From NCBI GenBank assembly GCA_002493635.1, contig DKZL01000080.1, positions 1-9,547 on the forward strand: DNA of 9,547 nt, read 5' to 3'. The stretch comes from Ruminococcaceae bacterium UBA7075. Lineage in GTDB: Bacteria; Bacillota; Clostridia; Oscillospirales; Acutalibacteraceae. The notes beneath the pieces are model-generated. The model was not told the origin of the DNA. It saw nothing but the letters and a program-made list of their open reading frames with translations, and did not search any database. Below, one piece after another: positions 1 to 5,795 of this stretch. Position 1 is the first letter of the stretch. Each line of letters begins with the position of its first letter. The position numbers and the translations under genes are program-made.

Positions 1-1
1 T

Positions 2-76
2 TTAGCGAGATGCGCAGATGAAAGGTTTAGCTATGTACACGCCGCATCAGACGATATGAACGTATTTCACAAATAA
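2..76 (+). CDS. C-terminal end of an unidentified protein (5' end outside window)
   Basis: One plus-strand frame is open from the window edge to a TAA at 74-76 and encodes about 24 residues ending in SDDMNVFHK. The other two plus frames close earlier, at 19-21 and 55-57. A strong plus-strand terminator starts 20 bp after the stop, which fits the end of a transcribed gene lying mostly to the left. The fragment is mixed hydrophilic, with no membrane segment or motif that I recognise, so no function is assigned. Its reality rests only on the open frame and the terminator position, so confidence is modest. Confidence 0.45.
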   Translation, partial: LARCADERFSYVHAASDDMNVFHK

Positions 77-95
77 AACATACTTCGGGCGGGCC

Positions 96-136
96 AAATC
101 ATAACCACCCGTTTGACGGGTGGTTATGATTTTTTT
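96..136 (+). terminator. Intrinsic terminator, 17-bp perfect stem
   Basis: Two perfectly complementary 17-base arms (96-112 and 116-132; core AACCACCCGT / ACGGGTGGTT) enclose a 3-base loop TTG, and the right arm runs into a T tract (130-136). It ends the gene entering from the left. The minus-strand CmpB-like gene has its stop codon inside the right arm (124-126), so this is a convergent gene end. Read on the minus strand the hairpin is followed by only three Ts, so termination in that direction would be weaker. Confidence 0.9.
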
Positions 137-858
137 CGGACTTCTTCAAAGACTTCACGCCATTCCTTTAAATGCTCTGAAAGAGTTTTTTCTGAACGGA
201 ACGGGGCAAAAAAGTGATATTTTTGTTTTCTTGTATCATTATGATGTCTGATTTGTCTTTTGATTTCCTCATATTTCAAAATAACATCATTTTCTTCTGC
301 AAATCTTTTCAGCTTTATGATGATTTGCGATGAATGTACAACATCAATAATAAAGAATCCGAAAAACAGTCCGATAAAAAAAGAAAAAGCCAGATTTTCA
401 GACAGCCAGTTGAGAACTTTAAGAATATTCGGATGAACAAGAAAGTAATATGCGCCGCCAAGAAGTGCCCAGATAAGAGAAAACTTCGGACATATAATGC
501 CCTGTATGTTGCCCCATTCATTTGTGTAGTCCCACAGACGAACCTTTGTTTTCTTTAAGATTACTATGCCGGCTATATATTCAATGGCTGTCATACATAG
601 TGCCATAAGTATAAACAGAACTGCTTTATTCAGAACCGGATTCTGTATTATATGAAAATCTTCAAGAGAGGCTATTAGATACATCAGGCAGAGTCCGCTG
701 CCGTAAAGCGGAAGATACGGACCGGTGCAGAATCCGGGGTTTATCCATCTTCTCTCGGGATTTGCGGAGGAAACAAAACGTCTGAACAATAGCTCTGTCA
801 CCCAACCCGATACTGAGCCGATGAAAAAAAGAAACGCTAAAATCAGTAGTAAATTCAT
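124..858 (-). CDS. CmpB-family integral membrane protein (putative ABC-transporter type IV family)
   Basis: This 244-residue protein has about five membrane segments (roughly residues 2-25, 50-65, 77-101, 121-145 and 155-177) and a charged cytoplasmic tail. Visible family landmarks are GWVTELLFRR near the N-terminus, NPGFCTGPYLPLYG (40-53) and the EYIAGIVILKKTK...LWDYTNEWGNIQGIICP block (about 93-123). These match the Firmicute family named putative ABC-transporter type IV / CmpB (PF06541). The transport label is historical: no ATPase domain or ABC partner lies nearby, so the role is unknown. The ATG at 856-858 has an AAGGTGG Shine-Dalgarno (866-872, read on the minus strand) about 7 bases upstream. 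It starts 22 bp after the stop of the merR-type gene, so the two are probably one operon. Family assignment is fairly sure, function is not. Confidence 0.8.
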   Translation of the reverse strand: MNLLLILAFLFFIGSVSGWVTELLFRRFVSSANPERRWINPGFCTGPYLPLYGSGLCLMYLIASLEDFHIIQNPVLNKAVLFILMALCMTAIEYIAGIVILKKTKVRLWDYTNEWGNIQGIICPKFSLIWALLGGAYYFLVHPNILKVLNWLSENLAFSFFIGLFFGFFIIDVVHSSQIIIKLKRFAEENDVILKYEEIKRQIRHHNDTRKQKYHFFAPFRSEKTLSEHLKEWREVFEEVRKKS

Positions 859-880
859 TTATTGACCACCTTAATTACTA

Positions 881-1333
881 TCAGTTGAAAAAGTTTTTGA
901 AGTTTTTCTTGGTTTCTGCAATATCCTTGGGCATTTTGCTAAGCGGCATTTTATCGACTGCTTCGGTTGAGCCTTCTTTTTTTGCTGTCTGATAATACCA
1001 GCATTTATAGTCGAGAACTTTCAGTGTGTTCTGCATTTCTTTGATTTGTTTTTCAAGTATTATACGTCGCTTTTCAAAAAGTTCAAGGCGTTCGTCAATG
1101 GTTTCGTCGCCCTGCTGAACCATATCTATGAAGCTTTTGATTTCTTTGATTGAAAGTCCCGACTGTTTAAGACAGTGTATTATTGAAAGAGTGTTCAAAT
1201 CCTGCTCGCCGAAAATTCTTATTCCGCTTCCCGAGCGCTCAACAAACGGCAGTAATCCCTCTTTGTCATAGTACCGCAGTGTTGACGGAGCAACACCGAT
1301 AATTTTTGCCATTTCGCCAACTGTATAGACCAT
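881..1333 (-). CDS. MerR-family transcriptional regulator, AdhR/NmlR-like
   Basis: This 150-residue regulator has the classic layout: an N-terminal winged helix (YTVGEMAKIIGVAPSTLRYYDKEGL, residues 3-27, then RIFGEQDL), then the dimerisation helix with EKRRIILEKQIKEMQNTLKVLDYKCWYYQT, then a short C-terminal tail with little room for a large ligand domain. A cysteine at residue 54 (HCLKQSGLSIKEI) sits where aldehyde/electrophile-sensing NmlR/AdhR proteins carry theirs. A second cysteine lies in LDYKCWYY. I place the start at 1333 because GGGAGG (1341-1346) lies 7 bases upstream. A longer form beginning at 1384 would start inside the operator and lacks a ribosome site. The gene is divergent from the DXS-like enzyme and probably co-transcribed with the CmpB-like gene. 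The likely mechanism is twisting of the 19-bp-spaced promoter at 1369-1399. The effector is unknown. Confidence 0.9.
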   Translation of the reverse strand: MVYTVGEMAKIIGVAPSTLRYYDKEGLLPFVERSGSGIRIFGEQDLNTLSIIHCLKQSGLSIKEIKSFIDMVQQGDETIDERLELFEKRRIILEKQIKEMQNTLKVLDYKCWYYQTAKKEGSTEAVDKMPLSKMPKDIAETKKNFKNFFN

Positions 1334-1368
1334 AAAAAATCCTCCCGAAAAAAATTTTAAAAAAGCTA

Positions 1369-1399
1369 TTGACTTAAAGCACACTTTAAGCTGTATAAT
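1369..1399 (+). promoter_or_regulatory. MerR-type promoter with operator dyad in a 19-bp spacer
   Basis: The -35 TTGACT (1369-1374) and -10 TATAAT (1394-1399) are separated by 19 bp, the over-long spacer characteristic of MerR-activated promoters. A perfect dyad CTTAAAG-CACA-CTTTAAG (1373-1390) occupies the spacer. Transcription would start near 1406 and lead into the DXS-like gene at 1464. The dyad also lies in the leader region of the divergent regulator, which suggests autoregulation. A minus-strand promoter for the regulator is not clear; the best candidate, TTCTTG and TATACA 17 bp apart just to the right of the dyad, is weak. Confidence 0.85.
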
Positions 1400-1463
1400 T
1401 TACTTAAATTAAATCAAGAATATCACAGAATGATATTTTTTGCAATATTTAGGAGGAATTTGT

Positions 1464-3221
1464 ATGTATCTTGAAAAAATTACCTGCCCTGCCGATGTAA
1501 AATCACTCGGCGGAGAAGAGCTTAAATCATTGTCACAGGAAATGCGTGACGCTTTGCTTAAAAAGCTGAGCATACACGGCGGTCACTTCGGCCCTAATTT
1601 CGGTATGGTTGAAGCAACCATTGCTTTGCACTATGTGTTTGATTCTCCGAAAGATAAAATTGTTTTTGATGTGTCGCATCAAAGCTACTGTCACAAAATG
1701 CTTACAGGCAGGGCAGACGCATTTTTGTATGAGGAAAAATATGACGACGTTTCGGGTTACAGCAATCCCGATGAAAGCGAACACGACTTTTTTACTATTG
1801 GTCACACTTCAACTTCAGTCAGCCTTGCAAGCGGTATGGCTAAGGCGAGAGATCTTAACGGCGAAACAGGAAATGTTGTAGCAGTTATCGGCGACGGGTC
1901 TTTAAGCGGGGGTGAAGCGCTGGAAGCCCTTGATTTTGCAGGCGAGTTTGACGGCAATTTTATTATTGTTGTAAATGACAATGATATGTCTATCGCTGAA
2001 AATCACGGCGGTATCTATAAAAATTTAAAACAGCTCCGTGAAAGCAACGGTAAATGCGAATGTAATCTGTTTAAGGCTATGGGGCTTGATTATGTGTATG
2101 TTAGTGAGGGCAACGATATTCAAAAGCTGATTGAGGCTTTTGAAGGTGTAAAAGACAGCACAAAGCCGATTGTAGTGCATATTTGTACAGAAAAGGGTTT
2201 GGGTTATAAGCTTGCAGAAGAAAACAAGGAGAACTGGCATTGGTGTATGCCGTTTGACCTTGAAACAGGCGAGTGCAAGGTTGATTTCAGCGGTGTTGAG
2301 AGCTATGATGACTTAACTGTTAATTATTTGCTTGAAAAGATGAAAAAAGACGTTTCCATTGTGGGAATTACTTCGGGTACGCCTGCCGTATTTGGATTTA
2401 CAAAGGAGAACAGAATCAAAGCAGGAAAGCAGTTTGTTGATGTCGGCATTGCCGAGGAGCACGCAGTTGCAATGGCTTCGGGTATGGCTAAAAACGGAGG
2501 TAAACCGGTTTACGGAGTATACAGTACATTTCTTCAGAGAACATATGACCAGATTGCACAGGATGTATGTATCAACAACAGTGCGGTTACATTTGTTGTG
2601 TTTGCGGCATCGGTTTACGGAATGAACGATGTAACACACCTTGGCATTTATGATATTCCGATGATTTCAAATATTCCTAATCTTGTTTATCTTGCTCCTA
2701 CGAGTGTTGAGGAATATTTTGCTATGCTTGAATGGGCGATAGAGCAGAACGAGCACCCTGTTGCCGTAAGAGTTCCGGGCAACGGCGTGGTTCACTCTGA
2801 CAGAAGTGTAAGAATGGATTACAGCGAGCTTAATAAATTCCAAATGGACAAAAAAGGAAGTCGTGTTGCGATTGTCGCTTTGGGCGGAGCTTATCAGCTT
2901 GGCGAAGAAGTTATTGAGAAGCTTGCAAATATCGGTATTGATGCAACATTGATTAATCCTGTCTTTGCAACCGGAATTGACAGCGAAATGCTCTGCTCGC
3001 TTGAGGAAAATCACGAACTGGTTGTAACTGTTGAGGACGGTGTGCTTAACGGAGGCTTCGGCGAGAAGATTTCACGTTTTTACGGCTCACACGATATGAA
3101 GGTTCTGAATTTCGGTCTTAAAAAGGAATTCCCTGACCGCTACGATGTTTCTGAATATCTGAAAGAGAATCATATGACGGCAGAGCAGATTTGTGCAGAT
3201 ATAAAATCTGTTATCAGCTAA
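1464..3221 (+). CDS. DXS-like thiamine-diphosphate enzyme (1-deoxy-D-xylulose-5-phosphate synthase family, diverged)
   Basis: This 585-residue protein has the three DXS/transketolase parts: N-terminal ThDP domain, pyrimidine domain (about 277-440) and C-terminal domain. Retained residues by alignment from memory to E. coli DXS are H41 (GGH), H72/H77, GDG 143-145 with N173 (ThDP/metal), H259, E331, Y353 and R359 (YSTFLQR), H392 (VTHLG) and R436. Two acceptor-pocket positions differ: E. coli R420 (DRAG) is A381 and D427 (GADG) is N388. The linker after the NDND motif is about 35 residues shorter than in canonical DXS, which explains the smaller size (usual about 620). The ATG at 1464 follows AGGAGG (1451-1456) by 7 bases; an upstream in-frame TTG (1440) lacks a site. 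It may make deoxyxylulose phosphate or condense pyruvate with another aldehyde. The name dxs is withheld for that reason. Confidence 0.85.
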   Translation: MYLEKITCPADVKSLGGEELKSLSQEMRDALLKKLSIHGGHFGPNFGMVEATIALHYVFDSPKDKIVFDVSHQSYCHKMLTGRADAFLYEEKYDDVSGYSNPDESEHDFFTIGHTSTSVSLASGMAKARDLNGETGNVVAVIGDGSLSGGEALEALDFAGEFDGNFIIVVNDNDMSIAENHGGIYKNLKQLRESNGKCECNLFKAMGLDYVYVSEGNDIQKLIEAFEGVKDSTKPIVVHICTEKGLGYKLAEENKENWHWCMPFDLETGECKVDFSGVESYDDLTVNYLLEKMKKDVSIVGITSGTPAVFGFTKENRIKAGKQFVDVGIAEEHAVAMASGMAKNGGKPVYGVYSTFLQRTYDQIAQDVCINNSAVTFVVFAASVYGMNDVTHLGIYDIPMISNIPNLVYLAPTSVEEYFAMLEWAIEQNEHPVAVRVPGNGVVHSDRSVRMDYSELNKFQMDKKGSRVAIVALGGAYQLGEEVIEKLANIGIDATLINPVFATGIDSEMLCSLEENHELVVTVEDGVLNGGFGEKISRFYGSHDMKVLNFGLKKEFPDRYDVSEYLKENHMTAEQICADIKSVIS

Positions 3222-3238
3222 ATAAATCAAAAAGTTTT

Positions 3239-3266
3239 GGGGGATGCTTTTGCATCTCCCTTTTTT
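3239..3266 (+). terminator. Intrinsic terminator of the DXS-like gene
   Basis: GGGGGATGC (3239-3247) pairs with GCATCTCCC (3252-3260) as a 9-bp stem containing one G-T wobble, with loop TTTT, followed directly by TTTTTT (3261-3266). It lies 17 bp after the stop codon. The T tract doubles as the outer edge of the adjacent hairpin repeat. Confidence 0.92.
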
Positions 3267-3471
3267 AGACGCTTCAAAGGTTTGGGTTAATATGTGACCG
3301 CCCAGACCCGAAGATTTACTTTATATTTTTCCTGAATATCATAACGCTTTGATAAAAGCTAAACTATAATTTATCTTTTATCAGTGCGTTATGATGTTTA
3401 CCGAATAACCTAAGTTCATCTTCGGAAAATAACGGTTACATATTATAAAAAACTTATGAAGCGTCTAAAAA
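3262..3471. repeat. 210-bp MITE-like hairpin element, copy 1
   Basis: Perfect 14-bp terminal inverted repeats TTTTTAGACGCTTC (3262-3275) and GAAGCGTCTAAAAA (3458-3471) bound the element. Further paired blocks lie inward: TTAATATGTGACCG against CGGTTACATATTA, CCGAAGAT against ATCTTCGG, and a core around 3339-3383 where ATCATAACGC and GCGTTATGAT pair, each continuing into a GATAAAAG / CTTTTATC arm. The whole element can fold as one long imperfect hairpin around an AT-rich loop. It has no coding capacity. Related arms recur at 5225-5778 and 8472-8607. It resembles a non-autonomous miniature element; no transposase is in the window. Confidence 0.85.
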
Positions 3472-3505
3472 TACATTTTGTATATTTCTTTTCTTTCAAC
3501 AAAAA

Positions 3506-3625
3506 TGTGGAAAACTATGTGGAAAGTGTGAAATAAGGCATTCTGACAAGGTGATTTTTACAGGAATTCTACGCAAAACATAGTTAATCCTCATTTTTTT
3601 ATGTTTTCCACACACGTTGTTCACA
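3506..3625. other. Cluster of DnaA-box-like sequences in an intergenic spacer
   Basis: This stretch between repeat copy 1 and the DUF6512-like gene has no open frame. It carries TGTGGAAAA (3506-3514, reverse of TTTTCCACA) and TTTTCCACA (3604-3612), both fitting the relaxed DnaA box TTWTNCACA. Two one-mismatch relatives, TGTGGAAAG (3518-3526) and TTGTTCACA (3617-3625), lie alongside. The two outer pairs are in inverted orientation about 90 bp apart. No replication gene is adjacent, so an origin is unlikely. A DnaA-binding or other regulatory cluster is possible, or chance in AT-rich DNA. Confidence 0.3.
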
Positions 3626-3667
3626 TTGAAACTGCGTTTGAATTTTAATACAATCTGTATAATATCC

Positions 3668-3696
3668 TTGTCAACACCTTAAAAGAAAAATATGTA
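3668..3696 (+). promoter_or_regulatory. Possible promoter of the DUF6512-like gene
   Basis: TTGTCA (3668-3673) lies 17 bp from TATGTA (3691-3696), upstream of the gene at 3743. The -10 match is poor. A better-looking TATAAT (3658-3663) lies slightly upstream but has no -35 at proper spacing. The gene is in the right place for a promoter here, but which hexamers are used cannot be settled by eye. Confidence 0.3.
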
Positions 3697-3716
3697 ATAA
3701 TTATTACATATTTTTC
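3685..3716. repeat. Perfect 32-bp AT-rich palindrome
   Basis: The 16-base left half (3685-3700, GAAAAATATGTAATAA) is followed immediately by its exact reverse complement (3701-3716). It sits 12 bp before the Shine-Dalgarno of the DUF6512-like gene and overlaps the candidate -10. It could be an operator for a dimeric repressor, or fold in RNA as an AT stem that affects transcription or translation of that gene. Which of these applies is inference. Confidence 0.8.
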
Positions 3717-3742
3717 ATATCTTTCGTTAAGGGGGAAACAGG

Positions 3743-4330
3743 ATGAAAGACAGATTAAAAAAGTTTGAGATTGCGGGCATACTTTTTGTAATTATATTAA
3801 GCATATTTTTACAGAACCTGTTTAATCTTACAGACCGCAACTTGATTGGAGTAATGTTCGGTTCGGTTAATAACAGCATATGGGAATTTACAAAAACTCT
3901 GCTTTTGCCGTATTTCCTATGGTCTATGATTGAACTTTTAAGCGTGCGTACGCCGTTTCGCCGATTTGTTGTTTCAAAAACGGTTTCGCTGTATTTTCTC
4001 GGCTTATCCTACATACTCATAACGCTTGTGACTAATCTTCTTGGACTTTGTACAAATGCTCTGCCCGAGCTTGTGGCAGCTGCCGTGTGTGTTGCTATGG
4101 CGCAATTTTTATCTATGCGCCTTATAAGGTCAAACTTCAATACACAAAATCTTTATTATCCGTCAATTTTTTTGCTGCTGCTTTTTATAGCTTTATTTCT
4201 CAGCTTTACGGTGTTTCCGCCCGAGATGTATATTTTTAAGGACAGAGAGACGGGACTTTACGGTATAATTCCCGAGTATATTGATAAGGGTGCAATAGCT
4301 CTTGACACTTTTTACGGATTTACAAGTTAA
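3743..4330 (+). CDS. Polytopic membrane protein, DUF6512-like
   Basis: This 195-residue protein has about five predicted membrane segments (roughly 9-27, 47-67, 78-101, 107-128, 138-158). The motif SVNNSIWEFTKTLLLPYF follows the first helix, and PPEMYIFKDRETGLYGI lies near the C-terminus. This pairing (V-N-x-S-x-W-E then PP...F-x-D...TG-x-YG) recalls the Clostridia family DUF6512, which has no known function. The assignment is from memory and moderately sure. The ATG at 3743 is preceded by AAGGGGG (3729-3735) at 7 bases. The gene is preceded by the perfect palindrome at 3685-3716 and followed by rlmB after 120 bp with no terminator in between, so some read-through into rlmB is likely. No enzyme motif is visible. 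Confidence 0.75.
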   Translation: MKDRLKKFEIAGILFVIILSIFLQNLFNLTDRNLIGVMFGSVNNSIWEFTKTLLLPYFLWSMIELLSVRTPFRRFVVSKTVSLYFLGLSYILITLVTNLLGLCTNALPELVAAAVCVAMAQFLSMRLIRSNFNTQNLYYPSIFLLLLFIALFLSFTVFPPEMYIFKDRETGLYGIIPEYIDKGAIALDTFYGFTS

Positions 4331-4364
4331 ATTTCTTTAAATGCTACAATTATGAGACATTTTA

Positions 4365-4373
4365 TGTTATAAT
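4365..4373 (+). promoter_or_regulatory. Extended -10 promoter element upstream of rlmB
   Basis: TGTTATAAT (4365-4373) is a perfect extended -10 (TG-N-TATAAT). The hexamer 17 bp upstream (TACAAT, 4345-4350) is a poor -35, which such promoters tolerate. Transcription would start near 4380, giving a leader of about 70 bases before rlmB. Confidence 0.6.
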
Positions 4374-4450
4374 TATCTAAATATGGAGTTTTTGTATGAA
4401 ATACGACTGAAAGCAAAGAATACTGATTGAAAATTATGAGGATAAATAAA

Positions 4451-5224
4451 ATGAATGACAAAAAAGACGGAAGATTTAATGACAGAAATTCAGAGCCTAA
4501 GCCCGATGTTATTTCGGGCAGAAACCCTGTAAGCGAAGCTATCCGAAGCGGCAGACCAATAGATAAAATTATGGTTGCCCGAGGTGAAAAAAGCGGTGCG
4601 GTTGTGGGGATACTTGCAAAGGCACGTGACAGGCAGATTCCGATAAAAGAGGTTGACAAAACCAAGTTGGACTTCATAAGCGGCAACTCAACACATCAGG
4701 GAATTATAGCTTTTGCGGCTGTCAAGGATTATTCAACGGTTGATGAAATTTTTGAGTATGCTGAAAGCCGTGGCGAAGCGCCGTTTATCGTGGTGCTTGA
4801 CGAGCTTGAGGATCCGCATAATCTGGGTGCAATTATCCGAACAGCCGAGTGTGCAGGCGTGCACGGCGTGATTGTTCCAAAGCGCAGAAGTGCAAGCCTG
4901 AGTTACACCGTCGGAAAGGCTTCGGCAGGTGCGGTTGAATATATGCGTGTTGCCAGAGTTACAAACATTGCAAATCTTATTGATGATTTGAAACAGCGGG
5001 GCGTATGGGTATACGGTGCAGATATGAACGGCACTGATTATACACAGTGTGATTTTTCGGGAGCATGTGCTATTGTAATCGGCAATGAGGGCAAGGGCAT
5101 TTCAAGGCTTGTGCGTGAAAAATGCGACGTTATTGTATCACTGCCGATGAAGGGCAAAATAAATTCGCTTAACGCTTCGGTTGCAGCCGGAATATTAATG
5201 TACAGTGCAATGAAAAACAGATGA
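4451..5224 (+). CDS. rlmB: 23S rRNA (guanosine-2'-O-)-methyltransferase, RlmB/TrmH (SpoU) family
   Basis: This 257-residue protein has a basic hydrophilic N-terminus, a SpoU substrate-binding domain (about 20-95, starting ISGRNPVSEAI and ending near NSTHQGIIA) and a SPOUT-knot catalytic domain. All three SpoU motifs are present: motif 1 LEDPHNLGAIIRTAE with N124 and R130, motif 2 IGNEGKGIS with E213, and motif 3 LPMKGKINSLNASVAAG with N241. In the family these bind S-adenosylmethionine in a trefoil knot and methylate the ribose of G2251 (E. coli numbering) in 23S rRNA. Related TrmH-type enzymes with other rRNA/tRNA targets look similar, so the exact site is inferred. The ATG at 4451 is chosen because GAGGA (4438-4442) lies 8 bases upstream; in-frame TTG 4427 and ATG 4436 lack suitable sites. 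Confidence 0.88.
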   Translation: MNDKKDGRFNDRNSEPKPDVISGRNPVSEAIRSGRPIDKIMVARGEKSGAVVGILAKARDRQIPIKEVDKTKLDFISGNSTHQGIIAFAAVKDYSTVDEIFEYAESRGEAPFIVVLDELEDPHNLGAIIRTAECAGVHGVIVPKRRSASLSYTVGKASAGAVEYMRVARVTNIANLIDDLKQRGVWVYGADMNGTDYTQCDFSGACAIVIGNEGKGISRLVREKCDVIVSLPMKGKINSLNASVAAGILMYSAMKNR

Positions 5225-5335
5225 TTTTGGACGCGTCAGAAGTTTGAGTTAATATGTAACCGCCCGAACCCGAAGATGAACTTAGATGGTATGGTAAAGT
5301 TCATATCTCACTTATCTAAGTAAGATAAATTATAG

Positions 5336-5671
5336 TTTTTTTCAACCGCTTCATAAGTTTGAATTAATATGTAACCGTCGCAACCCGAAGATATACTTCG
5401 GTTTTACGGTTAACATCATAATGCACTTATAAAAGTTCTGCTAATTTATAATTCATTACCATATCGTAGGGACACGGCGTGCCGTGTCCGTTCCTGAGAA
5501 TAGAAGTTTGCGTGATATTTGCGGACACGGCACGCCGTGTCCCTACGATTGGATAAACAAGGAAATATGGATGTTTTATAAAGAATTAATGATGTTTACC
5601 GAAAAGCAGAAGTCTAAACTTCGGGAACAAAACTTTTATTAAAAATCACACTTATGAAGCGTCCGAAAAAA
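5336..5671. repeat. Inner hairpin element nested in copy 2
   Basis: The left end (TTTTTTTCAACCGCTTCATAAG, from 5336) and right end (CTTATGAAGCGTCCGAAAAAA, to 5671) are imperfect inverted repeats of the same family. The left arm continues with TTAATATGTAACCG and ACCCGAAGAT, the right arm with CTTCGGG. It lies between the two arms of the outer element and is itself interrupted by the palindromic repeat at 5464-5548. Removing that insert leaves about 251 bp. Confidence 0.75.
5464..5548. repeat. 85-bp palindromic GTAGGGACACGGC repeat, full copy
   Basis: A perfect 27-bp inverted repeat (5464-5490 and 5522-5548) encloses a 31-bp loop. Each arm contains its own smaller palindrome, GGACACGGC-GT-GCCGTGTCC. 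It is visibly more GC-rich than its surroundings and lies in the middle of the inner hairpin element. The left arm plus loop start is repeated at 8528-8570. It could form a very stable stem in RNA or a cruciform in DNA. Similar short palindromic units are, to my knowledge, scattered in many bacterial genomes. Confidence 0.88.
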
Positions 5672-5795
5672 CTATAATTTAGCTTTATAATTGTGCTATG
5701 AACCTTACTTATAAATCGAAGTAAACCTTTGGGATACAACGGTCACATATTAATTAAAACTTGTGAAGCGACTAAAAAACAAAGGAGTGGATAGC

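Larger units (their letters stand above)
5225..5778. repeat. Composite hairpin repeat, copy 2 (outer element)
   Basis: The left arm (5225-5335, beginning TTTTGGACGCGTCAGAAG and containing TTAATATGTAACCGCCCGAA) matches the left arm of copy 1. The right arm (5672-5778, containing CGGTCACATATTAATTAA and ending GAAGCGACTAAAAAA) is its inverted partner. Internal arms CACTTAT...TAAATTATAG and CTATAATTTA...ATTGTG flank the inserted inner element. Without the inner element the two arms total about 218 bp, close to the 210 bp of copy 1, which supports nested insertion. It fills the whole rlmB to pseudo-ATPase gap, begins right after the rlmB stop and ends just before the next Shine-Dalgarno. No gene is seen in it. 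Confidence 0.8.

Noticed and set aside
334..558. 74-codon plus-strand frame opposite the CmpB-like gene
   Set aside because: It lies fully antisense to a well-supported gene, with no family-like sequence and no convincing ribosome site.
1334..1384. N-terminal extension of the MerR protein from 1384
   Set aside because: It would begin inside the operator dyad and lacks a ribosome site, while GGGAGG fits the start at 1333.
1533..1805. Frames on either strand within the DXS-like gene (also 1609-1881, 2025-2240, 2313-2639, 2359-2625, 2667-3014)
   Set aside because: They are shadows of a conserved, full-length enzyme frame and have no independent start signals.
3472..3742. Replication origin
   Set aside because: DnaA-box-like sites are few and imperfect, and no dnaA, dnaN or typical origin neighbours are present.
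4396..4410. Tiny frame ATG-AAA-TAC-GAC-TGA before rlmB, possible leader peptide
   Set aside because: Only four codons, with a weak GGAG upstream and no attenuator hairpin after it; chance is the simplest explanation.
5464..5548. Repeat pair considered as a CRISPR fragment
   Set aside because: The copies are inverted rather than direct, there is only one spacer-like loop and no array or cas genes are present.
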